Assembly (NCBI RefSeq): GCF_016741785.1
Contig: NZ_JAERRL010000014.1
Coordinates: 62,001 to 126,000, forward strand
Length of the DNA: 64,000 bases
DNA from: Streptomyces sp. 7-21
GTDB taxonomy: Bacteria > Actinomycetota > Actinomycetes > Streptomycetales > Streptomycetaceae
Direction: 5' to 3'
Position numbers and translations under genes: made by a program. Below are positions 1-8,763 of the stretch, piece after piece. The first letter of the stretch is position 1. The number at the start of each line of letters is the position of its first letter. A model generated the notes under the pieces. That model was not told the origin of the DNA, made no database searches, and saw only the letters and a program-made list of their open reading frames with translations.

Positions 1-386
1 TGCGCCGTGTTGTGCTCCCGGATCTCCTCGGTGGAGTCCCCCACCGGGTAGACCGAGTCGCGCGGCATCACGGCGCGGTCCGGGGAGAGGTAGCCGCTGA
101 CGACGTCGGACAGCCGCACGGTGGCGTCCGGCGAGGTGGCGGTGATCGTCGTCAGCAGCAGCGCACCGGAGGGGTCCGGTTCGCGCACCGGCGCGCCCGA
201 GATCTCGATGACCGGCTCGCCGTCGCTCTCCCCCAGCACGTCAGCGGTCGAGCCGGGGTACGTGACGGAGAACGGCAGCGGCGCCAGTGCGGCGACGGCC
301 AGCAGGGCGGCGACCAGGGCGGCGCAGACGGCGAGCAGAAGCCGGCGGCGGCGACCGCGCATCAGGCTGGGCTGGTCGTCGGACAT
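1..386 (-). CDS. YlbL-family PDZ/Lon-like membrane protease, N-terminal part
   Basis: The first 128 residues are present and the rest lies beyond the left window edge. A short basic N-terminus (GRRRR near residue 11) is followed by one membrane segment (about 16-38). Then come the LPFSVTYPG and DVLG motifs, the GALLLTTI strand and the stretch around PDRAVMPRD. This pattern is typical of actinobacterial YlbL proteins, which carry a membrane anchor, a PDZ domain and a Lon-type Ser-Lys protease domain. The PDZ and protease parts cannot be seen, so activity is inferred from the family. The ATG at 384-386 fits because the anchor begins directly after it. The gene is divergent from the small secreted-protein gene, with 193 bases between them. 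Confidence 0.8.
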   Translation of the reverse strand, partial: MSDDQPSLMRGRRRRLLLAVCAALVAALLAVAALAPLPFSVTYPGSTADVLGESDGEPVIEISGAPVREPDPSGALLLTTITATSPDATVRLSDVVSGYLSPDRAVMPRDSVYPVGDSTEEIREHNTA

Positions 387-579
387 GGCAGCGAATCTAA
401 CGCACGCCGCACAGCGGCCCGCTGGCGGCCCCGAGGGCCTGCTGCCCCGCCTGCTCCACGCCTTCGGGTGATTGTGGCGCCGGTTCCCCGGGGCCGGGCA
501 CCCGCCGGTCCAAGCTGCTGGTGGAGAGCGCGCCGCACCGGACGCGCCCCAGCGAACCCTCGAACGAAAGGACACCCCC

Positions 580-903
580 ATGCGCGTGCTGACGCGTGCC
601 GTCCTCGCCGCCGCCTGCGCGGCGGGCCTCGCCCTCACGGCCGTCCCGTCCGCCCAGGCCGCCGCCCACGACAGCGGCTGCTCCGCGTCCGCCGACCGGC
701 ACCGCCTGCCGGACCGGGAGGCCAGCAGACACGGCGAGTCGCGCATCATCGGCCACGGCCACGCCAACCACGGCGGCTTCCGCTACCTGGAGCGCCAGGG
801 CAGGGCCGGCGCCTGCCAGGACGGGCGGCGGGCCGTCGAGCACCAGGCCGTGACGCTTCCCGCCTACGGCGAGGCCGTCCACCTCGCGCCGCACGGCGCC
901 TGA
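580..903 (+). CDS. Small secreted protein of unknown function
   Basis: A 107-residue product with a clear Sec signal: MRVLTR, a hydrophobic alanine-rich core, then AQA as the likely cleavage site near residue 27. The mature part of about 80 residues is rich in His, Arg and Gly and holds two cysteines (near residues 34 and 79) that could pair. GAAAGGA lies about 8 bases before the ATG. I do not recognise the family. Signal peptide, ribosome site and good codon use argue that it is a real gene. Confidence 0.7.
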   Translation: MRVLTRAVLAAACAAGLALTAVPSAQAAAHDSGCSASADRHRLPDREASRHGESRIIGHGHANHGGFRYLERQGRAGACQDGRRAVEHQAVTLPAYGEAVHLAPHGA

Positions 904-911
904 CCCGCGCC

Positions 912-960
912 GCGCGCCCCGGCCGCGTTCCCGCCAGCGCGGGAGCCGGGCGGGGCGCGC
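912..960. terminator. Bidirectional hairpin between convergent genes
   Basis: An outer 10-base inverted repeat (912-921 against 951-960) encloses a second small hairpin (CCCGC-CAGC-GCGGG). It fills the 66-base gap between the secreted-protein gene and the oppositely oriented IclR gene. There is no clear T tract, as is common for terminators in this GC range. Confidence 0.55.
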
Positions 961-969
961 ACCCGTATC

Positions 970-1614
970 TCAGCGCAGCAGCGCGGCGACCTCCTCGGCC
1001 GCCCGCACGACGCGCGGCCCGACGCGGCTGGGCGCCGCGCCGTTGAACATCACCACACCGACGCTGCCCTCGATACCGCAGTCCGGCGGCAGCGCGGCGG
1101 CGGTCCCGGTGACGCCCGCCCCTATCTCACCGTCGCCGACGACGAAGCCGCCCTCACGTTCCATGTCCGGGCAGCGCGCGGCGAGTATCGCCTGTCCCGC
1201 GGCGCCGTGCTCCAGCGGGTGCCGGATGCCCGGCCGGTAGGCGACGTGATAGTCCGTCCAGCTCGGCTCGGCCACGGCGATCGCCATGGCCTCGTTCCCG
1301 TCCGCCACCGTCAGGTGGGCCGTCGCCCCGACGTCGTCGGCCAGCTCCCGCAGCGCGGGCAGCGCGGCCTCGCGCACCAGCGGGTGGACCTGGCGCCCGA
1401 GGCCGAGGACCCCGACGCCGACGCGGGCCCGGCCGCCCGCGTCCCGGCGCACCAGTGCGTGCTGCTCCAGCGTGGCGAGGAGCCGGTAGACGACGGTGCG
1501 GTTGACGCCGAGCCGGCGGGACAGCTCGGTCACCGTCAGACCGCGGTCGGTTCCCGCCAGCAGCTTCAGGACGCGCAGTCCCCGGTCGAGTGTCTGAGAG
1601 GTTTCCGCGGTCAC
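970..1614 (-). CDS. IclR-family transcriptional regulator
   Basis: The 214-residue protein begins with the IclR winged helix: LDRGLRVLKLL, then LTVTELSRRLGVNRTVVYRL as the DNA-binding helices (about residues 28-48). The C-terminal effector domain follows, with AHLTVADG, HVAYRPG and HPLEHGAAGQAI. The family usually has about 250 residues, so the C-terminal domain is somewhat short here. The GTG at 1612-1614 was chosen because AGGAGGTG sits directly upstream; an upstream extension to 1818 lacks such a site and looks non-coding. Its target is not evident. Neither neighbour is an obvious catabolic gene. Confidence 0.85.
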   Translation of the reverse strand: MTAETSQTLDRGLRVLKLLAGTDRGLTVTELSRRLGVNRTVVYRLLATLEQHALVRRDAGGRARVGVGVLGLGRQVHPLVREAALPALRELADDVGATAHLTVADGNEAMAIAVAEPSWTDYHVAYRPGIRHPLEHGAAGQAILAARCPDMEREGGFVVGDGEIGAGVTGTAAALPPDCGIEGSVGVVMFNGAAPSRVGPRVVRAAEEVAALLR

Positions 1615-1786
1615 GGGCACCTCCTGATGTGTCCCGCAGGCATGCCCGAACGGGCACGCGTGAGCGAAAACTAACCAGCGCGCTCCGCTCACCGGAAGAG
1701 CTCGTCCAGAATCCGGGCGGTCTACGGGCGTTGGTATTCGATCCGTTATGAAAAGGGGTGAACCTCGCCGAGGGGCACGGGCGGAC

Positions 1787-1825
1787 GGGCACGGCACCAG
1801 GGCACGGCACCGGGGCACGGCCCGG
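1787..1825. repeat. Three tandem copies of a 13-base unit
   Basis: The unit GGGCACGGCACC plus one variable base occurs at 1787-1799 and 1800-1812, with a degenerate third copy at 1813-1825. It begins immediately 3' of the helicase stop codon. It has no CRISPR-like spacing. Slippage or a transcript-end function are possible explanations. Confidence 0.6.
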
Positions 1826-3643
1826 TCACTTCATCCGGGTCGCCCACTCGCGGATCTTCGCCACCCGCTGCCGCAGCTGCCCCGCCGTGGCCTGCGCGGT
1901 CGCCGGGCCGCCGCACACGCGGCGCAGCTCGGTGTGGATGACGCCGTGCGGCTTGCCCGACTGGTGCGCGTAGGCGCCGACCAGAGTGTGCAGCTCACGC
2001 CGCAGCTCCATCAGCTCCTTGTGTGTGACCACGGGGCGCCGCTCCGCCGGGATCTCCGGCAGGTCGGCCTCCTGGTCCGGCTTGGCGCGGCTGTGCGCCA
2101 GCTGCCGGGCCTGCCGCTTGCGCAGCAGCAGCGCCACCTGGTCGGGCTCCAGCAGCCCCGGAATGCCGAGGTAGTCCTGCTCCTCCTGGCTCCCCGGGTG
2201 GGCCTGCATGCCGAACTCGGCGCCGTCGTACATCACCCGGTCGAAGACGGCATCCGACTCCAGCGCCTCGAACGGGAGCTGGTCCTGCTCGCCGTCCGGC
2301 TCGTTCTTCTCCCGCTCGGCTTCCTTCAGCAGGTCCGCTTCCTCGCCGTACGGGTCCTCTTCCTTGCCGCGCCCCGGCTTGTCGAGGACGTGGTCGCGCT
2401 CCAGCTCCAGCTCGTGGGCGAAGCCCAGCAGGGCGGGGATCGTCGGCAGGAACACCGACGCCGTCTCGCCGCGCCGCCGCGAGCGCACGAACCGGCCCAC
2501 GGCCTGCGCGAAGAACAGCGGCGTGGAGATCGTCGTGGCGTACACGCCCACGGCCAGGCGCGGCACGTCGACGCCCTCGGACACCATCCGCACGGCGACC
2601 AGCCACCGGTCGCGGGACTGCCGGAAGTCCTCGATGCGCTGGGAGGCGCCCGCGTCGTCGGAGAGGACGACGGTGGCCGGCTCGCCGGTGATCTCCCGGA
2701 TGAGCCGGGCGTAGGCGCGCGCGGAGTCCTGGTCGCTGGCGATGACCAGCCCTCCCGCGTCCGGGATGCCGCGCCGCACCTCGGTCAGCCGCCGGTCGGC
2801 GGCGCGCAGCACGGCCGGGATCCACTCCCCCCGGGGATCGAGCGCGGTGCGCCAGGCCTGGGAGATGGCGTCCTTCGTCATCGGCTCGCCGAGCCGCGCG
2901 GCCATCTCGTCGCCGCTGCGGGTGCGCCAGCGCATGTTGCCGCTGTAGGACAGGAAGATGACGGGGCGCACGACGCCGTCGGCGAGTGCGTTGCCGTAGC
3001 CGTAGGTGTAGTCGGCCACGGAGCGGCGCACGCCGTCGGGGCCCTCGGCGTAGGTGACGAACGGGATGGGGTTGGTGTCCGAGCGGAACGGCGTGCCCGT
3101 CAGCGCGAGCCGCCGCGTGGCCGGCTCGAACGCCTCCAGGCAGGCCTCGCCCCAGGAGCGGGTGTCGCCGGCGTGGTGGATCTCGTCGAGGATGACAAGG
3201 GTCTTGCGCTGCTCGCAGCGGTTGCGGTGCAGCATCGGGCGCATGCCCACGCCCGCGTACGTCACGGCCACGCCGTGGTACTGCCGGCCGAGCGGGCCGG
3301 AGCTGTAATCGGGGTCGAGCCGGATGCCTATCCGCGCGCCCGCCTCGGCCCACTGGTGCTTGAGGTGCTCGGTGGGCGCGACGACCGTGACCTGCTGCAC
3401 GACGTGGTGGTGCAGCAGCCACGACGCGAGGGTGAGGGCGAAGGTCGTCTTGCCCGCGCCTGGGGTGGCAACCGCCAGGAAGTCACGCGGGTGGCGCTCC
3501 AGGTAGGCGTCCATCGCGGCCTGCTGCCAGGCGCGCAGCTTGCTCGCGGTGCCCCAGGGCGCCCGGCCGGGGAAGGCCGGGGACAGGTGGGAGGCGGAGG
3601 GCGTGGCGGACGAACTGGTGGAGGTCACTGTCCTTGTGGGCAC
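1826..3643 (-). CDS. Superfamily 2 DEAD/DEAH-type helicase
   Basis: The 605-residue protein has Walker A ATPGAGKTT (59-67), DEIHH as motif II (153-157), LTGTPFRSD as motif III, and helicase C-terminal motifs SEGVDVPR and QAVGRFVRSRRRG. This is the RecQ/UvrB-like SF2 layout found in a conserved Streptomyces helicase of about 600 residues. A long acidic and charged C-terminal part (about 400-600) follows the helicase core. The GTG at 3641-3643 is the longest start; a second GTG five codons later is also possible and neither has a strong Shine-Dalgarno site. Substrate and pathway are unknown. DNA repair or RNA remodelling are the usual guesses. Confidence 0.85.
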   Translation of the reverse strand: MPTRTVTSTSSSATPSASHLSPAFPGRAPWGTASKLRAWQQAAMDAYLERHPRDFLAVATPGAGKTTFALTLASWLLHHHVVQQVTVVAPTEHLKHQWAEAGARIGIRLDPDYSSGPLGRQYHGVAVTYAGVGMRPMLHRNRCEQRKTLVILDEIHHAGDTRSWGEACLEAFEPATRRLALTGTPFRSDTNPIPFVTYAEGPDGVRRSVADYTYGYGNALADGVVRPVIFLSYSGNMRWRTRSGDEMAARLGEPMTKDAISQAWRTALDPRGEWIPAVLRAADRRLTEVRRGIPDAGGLVIASDQDSARAYARLIREITGEPATVVLSDDAGASQRIEDFRQSRDRWLVAVRMVSEGVDVPRLAVGVYATTISTPLFFAQAVGRFVRSRRRGETASVFLPTIPALLGFAHELELERDHVLDKPGRGKEEDPYGEEADLLKEAEREKNEPDGEQDQLPFEALESDAVFDRVMYDGAEFGMQAHPGSQEEQDYLGIPGLLEPDQVALLLRKRQARQLAHSRAKPDQEADLPEIPAERRPVVTHKELMELRRELHTLVGAYAHQSGKPHGVIHTELRRVCGGPATAQATAGQLRQRVAKIREWATRMK

Positions 3644-3670
3644 GTTGGTCTCGGCGGCGTTCGGACCCGG

Positions 3671-5155
3671 TCAGCGTACCGGCTCGGCCGCCCGCGCCGT
3701 CCGCAGGCGTCCGGCCACGACGACGGCCAGCACGGTCACGGCCGCGGCCGCCGCATAGACCACGGCGAACGCCTCGGCCCCCACCGTGGCACCGGACCCG
3801 GCGGCGCCCGGCTCGGCGGCCGCCGCCTGCGGGTCGCCGCCCAGCGCGGCGAAGGCGGTGCCGACGGCCGTGAGCATCACCACGTTCGCCAGGCTGTCAC
3901 AGACCTGGAGCGAGGCGACGTTCTCGCCGGCCTCCGTCGGCGGCGACAGGCGCAGCACCAGCACGGCACAGGAGGAGATGACCAGCCCCATGCCGAGCGC
4001 CCCCACCGACATCACCAGCGCGGGCGTCCACACCGGCACCGACTCGGCCAGCACCGCGGGCACCAGCGCCACGGCCAGGGCGATGAGGACCGTGCCGAGG
4101 CGCACGAGCGCGAGCCGCCGCGCCTCGAAGCGCGGCCGGGACTGGAGCTGCGACCCGAGCGCCCAGGTGGCGCCGCTGACGACGAGTGCGAGCCCCGCCT
4201 CCGTCGGCGTCAGGCCCCGCCGGGTGACGAGCAGCAGCGGCAGGAACGTCTGGCTGACCATGTACCCGGCGGAGACCAGCCCGCGCAGCGCGATCGCCGA
4301 CGGCATGCCGCGCGCCGCCCGGAACGTCCCGGCGGGCAGCAGCCGCAGCGCGGCGGGCACCAGCAGGACCAGCCCCGCCGCAGCGGGCAGCAGCGACAGC
4401 CACCGCAGGTCCTGGCCGCCGTACTGGAGCAGACCGGCGCCCAGCGCCACGGCGGCGGCCAGCCGCAGCCGCCGCCAGTCGAACGGCTCACCGTCCGCGT
4501 CCGGCCCGCGCGAGGGCACGGCGCGGCGCAGCGCGGGCAGCATCACCAGCAGCGGCAGCACGACGAGGACGGTGATGCCGAGGAACACGTAGCGCCAGCT
4601 GAGATGCTCGGTCACGGTCCCGGAGATGACGGGCCCGGTCATCGAGGGCACCACCCAGGCCGCGGAGAACGCCGCGAGCGCGGCCGGACGCAGCCGCTCC
4701 GGGTAGGCGTGGCGCACCGTCACGTACAGGGCGACGATGACCAGTCCGCCGGCGGCGCCCTGGACCGCCCGCCCCGCGACGAACACCCACATCGACTGGG
4801 CGGTCCCGGACAGCAGCAGCCCGCCGGAGAACGCGATGACGCCGGTCACCACCGGCCCGGTCGGGCCGGTCCGGTCGCACCACTGCCCCGACACCGCCAT
4901 GCCCAGCAGGCTGGTGGTGAAGAACGCCGAGAACGCGAAGGCGTACAGCGACACCCCGTCCAGCGCCTCGGCGGCCGCGGGCATGGCCGTGCCGACAGCC
5001 ATGGCCTCGAACGCGATCAGCAGCACCGTGCTGACGCAGCCGAGGGTGAGCGCCCGGTAGGGGCGGGACAGCACGCCGCCGCCGTCCTCGCGCGGGCTTC
5101 CGGGCTGGCCGGGGGCGTTCTGCCAGGCTGGTGCGTCGGCGCTGGTATCGGTCAT
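3671..5155 (-). CDS. Major facilitator superfamily transporter
   Basis: A 494-residue protein with about 14 hydrophobic segments. The loop after TM2 reads GQWCDRTGPTGP and the segment GRAVQGAAGGLVIVALYVTV resembles motif C of drug:H+ antiporters. The arrangement suggests an exporter of the DHA2 type, but the substrate cannot be inferred. The ATG at 5153-5155 is preferred because the sequence upstream of it (GTG at 5171-5173) adds only six non-conserved residues; neither start has a clear ribosome site. It lies 27 bases upstream of the helicase gene on the same strand, so the two could be co-transcribed. Confidence 0.85.
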   Translation of the reverse strand: MTDTSADAPAWQNAPGQPGSPREDGGGVLSRPYRALTLGCVSTVLLIAFEAMAVGTAMPAAAEALDGVSLYAFAFSAFFTTSLLGMAVSGQWCDRTGPTGPVVTGVIAFSGGLLLSGTAQSMWVFVAGRAVQGAAGGLVIVALYVTVRHAYPERLRPAALAAFSAAWVVPSMTGPVISGTVTEHLSWRYVFLGITVLVVLPLLVMLPALRRAVPSRGPDADGEPFDWRRLRLAAAVALGAGLLQYGGQDLRWLSLLPAAAGLVLLVPAALRLLPAGTFRAARGMPSAIALRGLVSAGYMVSQTFLPLLLVTRRGLTPTEAGLALVVSGATWALGSQLQSRPRFEARRLALVRLGTVLIALAVALVPAVLAESVPVWTPALVMSVGALGMGLVISSCAVLVLRLSPPTEAGENVASLQVCDSLANVVMLTAVGTAFAALGGDPQAAAAEPGAAGSGATVGAEAFAVVYAAAAAVTVLAVVVAGRLRTARAAEPVR

Positions 5156-5260
5156 GGAGGCAACGGTAAGCACCGGGCCGCGGCGTGCCTACCCGCGGAA
5201 GACCGGCCGGGCCTCCTCCCCGCGACCGAGGCCTTCCGGCCCGGGCCGGCCCGCAGCCGG

Positions 5261-7615
5261 TCAGCTCGTGCTGACCGCGAGCTGCGGCCGCACCGGCAGC
5301 CGGTTGACCTCGCGGCCGGTGGCGGCGCGCACAGCCGCGGCCACCGCGGCCGGGGTGACGACCACCGGCACCGCGCTCACGCCCGACTTGGCGCCGAACG
5401 GCGCGACCACGTCCCGCTCCTCCAGCAGTGACACGACCCGCACCTCGGGCGCGTCCAGAGCCGTCGGCAGCGCGTAGTCGGTCAGGTCGGGGCGCCGCAC
5501 CACGCCGCGTGTCACCCGCAGGTGCTCGGTCAGCGCGGCGCCGACGCCCTGGGTGACGCCGGCTTCGATCTGGGCCCGCAGCTGCCGGGGGTTGAGCACG
5601 CGGCCGACGTCCTGGGCGACCGCGACCTCGACGACGCGGATGGAGCCGAGTTCGACGTCCACGTCGACGACGGCCCGTACCGCGCCGAAGGCGAGGCCGA
5701 CGAACGCGTCGCCCTGGCCCGCCTCGTTCAGCCGCTCGGTCGGGTGCGGGCGGCACTGTGCCGTCGCCCACAGCTCCTTGCCCTCCAGCGCCTCCGCGAC
5801 GGTGGTGCTGAGCACCCCGTCGTAGGAGGTGATCTTCCCGTCGGCGATCGTCAGCAGCTCGGGCGACATCCCGAACTTACTGGCCAGCGGCTGGAGCAGC
5901 TGCGTGCGGACCATTTTCGCGGCCCGCTCCACGGCACCGCCGGACACCCAGGTGTGGCGGCCGCGGCAGCCGGGACCGGCGGGCGGCTGGTCGGTGTCCA
6001 CGGGCGCGACGTGGACCTCTTCCACGCCCAGGACGTCCTGCACGATCTGCCGGGCGAGCGTGGCGAAGCCCTGGCCGGTGTCGACGGCGGCGCACAGCAC
6101 GGTCGCGACCGTGCCCTCCACCTTGACCGTCGCCGTCGAGACCTCGTCCGCGCCCTCGGCGCCGAGCATGTGGACCATGCCCAGGGCGTAGCCCACGCCG
6201 CGGCGCACCGCGCGCGGGTCGGCGGCGCCGTTCTGGCCGCCCGGCAGCAGCCACTCCTCGACCGGGCTGTCCTTCGGCAGCGGCGGCAGCGGCGCGTCCC
6301 GCACCGCCTCAAGCAGCTCCTTGACGGGTGCGGGACAGGTCACGGCCTGGCCGGTGGGCAGCGGGTCGCCCGTCGCCATGACGTTCCTGGCGCGCAGCTC
6401 CACGGGGTCCATGCCGAGTTCGGCGGCGAGCTTGTCCATCTGTCCCTCGTAGGCCGCGCACACCTGCATCGCGCCCTCGCCGCGCAGGTAGCCGGAGGGC
6501 GGGTTGTTGGTGCGCACCACCCAGCCGTCGACCACGGCGTTCGGCACCACATAGGGGCCGGCGGCGAACGCGACGGCGGCGGCCAGGGCGTCGGCCGAGT
6601 CGTCGGCGTAGGCCCCCGCGTCCATCAGCAGCTGCGCCTCGACCTTGACGAGCGTGCCGTCCCGGTTGGCGTGGTGCCAGTAGCGCAGCAGCGTCGGGTG
6701 ACGGTGCGCGTGCCCGAGGAACGACTCCTCGCGGGAGGCGGTCAGCTTGACCGGGCTGGCGGTGCGGATGGCCAGCAGCGACAGGGCGAGCTGGAAGCCG
6801 AGGTCCTCGCGGTCGCCGAGCGCCCCGGGCACGCCCGTGACGTAGATCTTGACCTGTTCGGGCGTCAGGCCCAGGGCGGCCGCGATGCGGTCGCGGTCGG
6901 TGTGCGGGTCCGTTGTGGAGGTGTACAGCTCGACGCCGCCGTCGGGCCGCGGCACGGCCAGCCCGGCTTCGGCGCCCACCGGCGCCGGGTCCTGGCGGCC
7001 GATGCGGTACAGGCCCTCGACGATGACCTCGCCGGTGGCGGTGGGGTCACCGTGGCGCAGCGGGATGTGCCGGATGAGGTTGCCGTCGGGGTGCAGCGGC
7101 TCGGCCTCGAACGACTTCTCCGGGTCGCTGACCGGCTCGAGCACCTCGTACTCGACGGCGATCGCGGCGGCGGCCAGGCGTGCGGTCTCCGGGTGGTCGG
7201 CGGCGACGGCGGCGACCGGCTCGCCGTGGTAGCGGACCACGCCAGCGGCGAGCGGGGGCCGGTCGGCCACGCCGCGCCCGAGCCCGGCCTCGCCCGCCAC
7301 GTCCTCGTGCGTGACGACGGCGCGCACGCCGGGCATGGCCGTGGCGGCGGTGGTGTCAATGCCCTTGATCCGTGCGTGCGGGTGCGGTGAGCGGAGCACG
7401 GCGGCCCACAGCAGGCCCTCGGCCCACAGGTCCGCCGTGTACGGATAGGTGCCGCGCACCTTGGCCTCGGCGTCGGCCGGCAGCTCGGGGGCGCCGAGGC
7501 CGTGCCGCGGCGGGCGGCCGTCCGGTGCGGTGAACGCCCCGTTCGCGCCGACGGGGGTGACGGAGACGGCGGCGCCTGGGCCCTTCGGGGTCCCGGTTCC
7601 GGCCTGGCCGGTCAT
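5261..7615 (-). CDS. Molybdenum hydroxylase large subunit (xanthine dehydrogenase-like)
   Basis: The 784-residue protein follows the family: VRGTYPYTADL near the start, VRYHGEPVAAVAADH, then molybdopterin-binding segments including PVKLTASREESF, LRGEGAMQ and the DTGQGFATLARQIVQDVLG region. Two usual signatures are degenerate. The GGGFGGKE loop reads VPGALGDRE, and the C-terminal GVGEPP motif that carries the catalytic glutamate reads SGVSAVPV. By alignment the glutamate is replaced by alanine. The enzyme may therefore use another substrate, or be inactive as a hydroxylase. It is the last gene of the FAD / Fe-S / Mo operon and overlaps the Fe-S gene by ATGA. Confidence 0.88.
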   Translation of the reverse strand: MTGQAGTGTPKGPGAAVSVTPVGANGAFTAPDGRPPRHGLGAPELPADAEAKVRGTYPYTADLWAEGLLWAAVLRSPHPHARIKGIDTTAATAMPGVRAVVTHEDVAGEAGLGRGVADRPPLAAGVVRYHGEPVAAVAADHPETARLAAAAIAVEYEVLEPVSDPEKSFEAEPLHPDGNLIRHIPLRHGDPTATGEVIVEGLYRIGRQDPAPVGAEAGLAVPRPDGGVELYTSTTDPHTDRDRIAAALGLTPEQVKIYVTGVPGALGDREDLGFQLALSLLAIRTASPVKLTASREESFLGHAHRHPTLLRYWHHANRDGTLVKVEAQLLMDAGAYADDSADALAAAVAFAAGPYVVPNAVVDGWVVRTNNPPSGYLRGEGAMQVCAAYEGQMDKLAAELGMDPVELRARNVMATGDPLPTGQAVTCPAPVKELLEAVRDAPLPPLPKDSPVEEWLLPGGQNGAADPRAVRRGVGYALGMVHMLGAEGADEVSTATVKVEGTVATVLCAAVDTGQGFATLARQIVQDVLGVEEVHVAPVDTDQPPAGPGCRGRHTWVSGGAVERAAKMVRTQLLQPLASKFGMSPELLTIADGKITSYDGVLSTTVAEALEGKELWATAQCRPHPTERLNEAGQGDAFVGLAFGAVRAVVDVDVELGSIRVVEVAVAQDVGRVLNPRQLRAQIEAGVTQGVGAALTEHLRVTRGVVRRPDLTDYALPTALDAPEVRVVSLLEERDVVAPFGAKSGVSAVPVVVTPAAVAAAVRAATGREVNRLPVRPQLAVSTS

Positions 7616-8763
7616 GACATGCCTCCTGCGGGCGGTCCTGCCTGGTGCGGGATGCGGCCGGCGGTGTCACCACCCGGCGCGGGCCCGGTGCCGGGCTCGC
7701 CGCTTGCTGCCGCCTGGTCGCCGGCCGCTGCCTCCTCGGCGGCGCGCGCCGCCTTCGCCCGCTCCTCGACCACGGCGCGCACCGCCTGGAGCACTCCCTG
7801 GTAACCAGAGCAACGGCACAGGTTGCCGCTGAGTGCCTGCCGCATCTCCAGTTCGGTCGGCGAGTGGTTGCCTTCCAGCAGATCGTGGACGGTCATGGCC
7901 ATGCCGGGCAGGCAGAAGCCGCACTGCACGGGGATGCCGGCCAGCGCGCGCTGGACGTCGGAGAGCGTGCCGTCCTCCTGGGTGAGCCCTTCCACCGTCC
8001 GGATCTCGCTGCCCGCCGCCGTCGCCGCGGGCACCAGGCAGGCGGCGACGAGGCGGCCGTCGACCTGGACCGAGCAGGTGCCGCACTCGCCCTGGGAACA
8101 GCCGTCCTTGGCGCCGGCCAGGCCCAGCCGCTCCCGCAGCACGTACAGCAGTGACTCGCCGATCCAGGCGCCCGAGACGGGGCGGTCGGTGCCGTTGACG
8201 CGCAGCACGTATGACAGCTCGGGGTGGTCGCTGCTGCTGGCCGCGGTCGGCTCGGGCTCGCCGAGCGGCTCGCCCTGCTGGCCGTCCTCGTGCTCCCCGG
8301 CCGGTGCCTCCGGTTCCGGTGGCGGGGCCGGCCAGGGGGCGGGGTGGTCCTGGCCGCCGCGGGCGAGCGCCGCCGCGGCCTGGCCCATGGCGGCGGCCCC
8401 TCCGGCGGTCTGGGAGGCGGCGGCCTGGGAGTCCGCGCTCTGGGAGGCGGCGCCGCCGTGGGCGAAGGGCATCGTCCACTGGCCGGTGGCGCCGGGGTCC
8501 GTGGTGGCCGGGGCGGTCACCGGGGGCGTCCCGGAGGCTGTCCCGGAAGCAGCCGTGAGAGGGGGCCCCTCTCCCAGGGCAGGCGGCTGGTAGCCCGAGC
8601 CCGGCGCGGCCAGCGGATCGTTCTCGTCGCCGGCGGCGCCCGGCACGGCGCCCGAGCCCTGCGGCAGCTCTAGGTAGGCCGTCGCCTCCGACTCGTTCTC
8701 CCCGCCCCAGCCGCGCGTCGGGGCCGGTGCGGCCGGGTCCTGCGGCTGCCGATCGTCGCTCAT
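7612..8763 (-). CDS. 2Fe-2S subunit of the molybdenum hydroxylase
   Basis: Residues about 200-350 of 383 form the standard two-cluster module: DGCSQGECGTCSVQVDG for the plant-type cluster, then QCGFCLPGMAMT and LCRCSGYQG for the second cluster, with all eight cysteines present. It passes electrons from the Mo site to the FAD subunit. The first 200 residues are unusual: low-complexity, rich in Ala, Pro, Gly and Gln, with repeated AASQ-type runs and no domain I recognise. A Gly/Ala/Pro tail ends the protein. The ATG at 8761-8763 overlaps the stop of the FAD-subunit gene (ATGA), implying translational coupling. An upstream extension to 8886 is not supported. Confidence 0.9.
   Translation of the reverse strand: MSDDRQPQDPAAPAPTRGWGGENESEATAYLELPQGSGAVPGAAGDENDPLAAPGSGYQPPALGEGPPLTAASGTASGTPPVTAPATTDPGATGQWTMPFAHGGAASQSADSQAAASQTAGGAAAMGQAAAALARGGQDHPAPWPAPPPEPEAPAGEHEDGQQGEPLGEPEPTAASSSDHPELSYVLRVNGTDRPVSGAWIGESLLYVLRERLGLAGAKDGCSQGECGTCSVQVDGRLVAACLVPAATAAGSEIRTVEGLTQEDGTLSDVQRALAGIPVQCGFCLPGMAMTVHDLLEGNHSPTELEMRQALSGNLCRCSGYQGVLQAVRAVVEERAKAARAAEEAAAGDQAAASGEPGTGPAPGGDTAGRIPHQAGPPAGGMS

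Noticed and set aside
1748-5431. A plus-strand open frame of 1227 codons opposite the helicase and MFS genes
   Set aside because: It is an antisense frame kept open by high GC. It has no ribosome site, a low-complexity Arg/Gly/His content and no domains, while the minus-strand genes have clear motifs.
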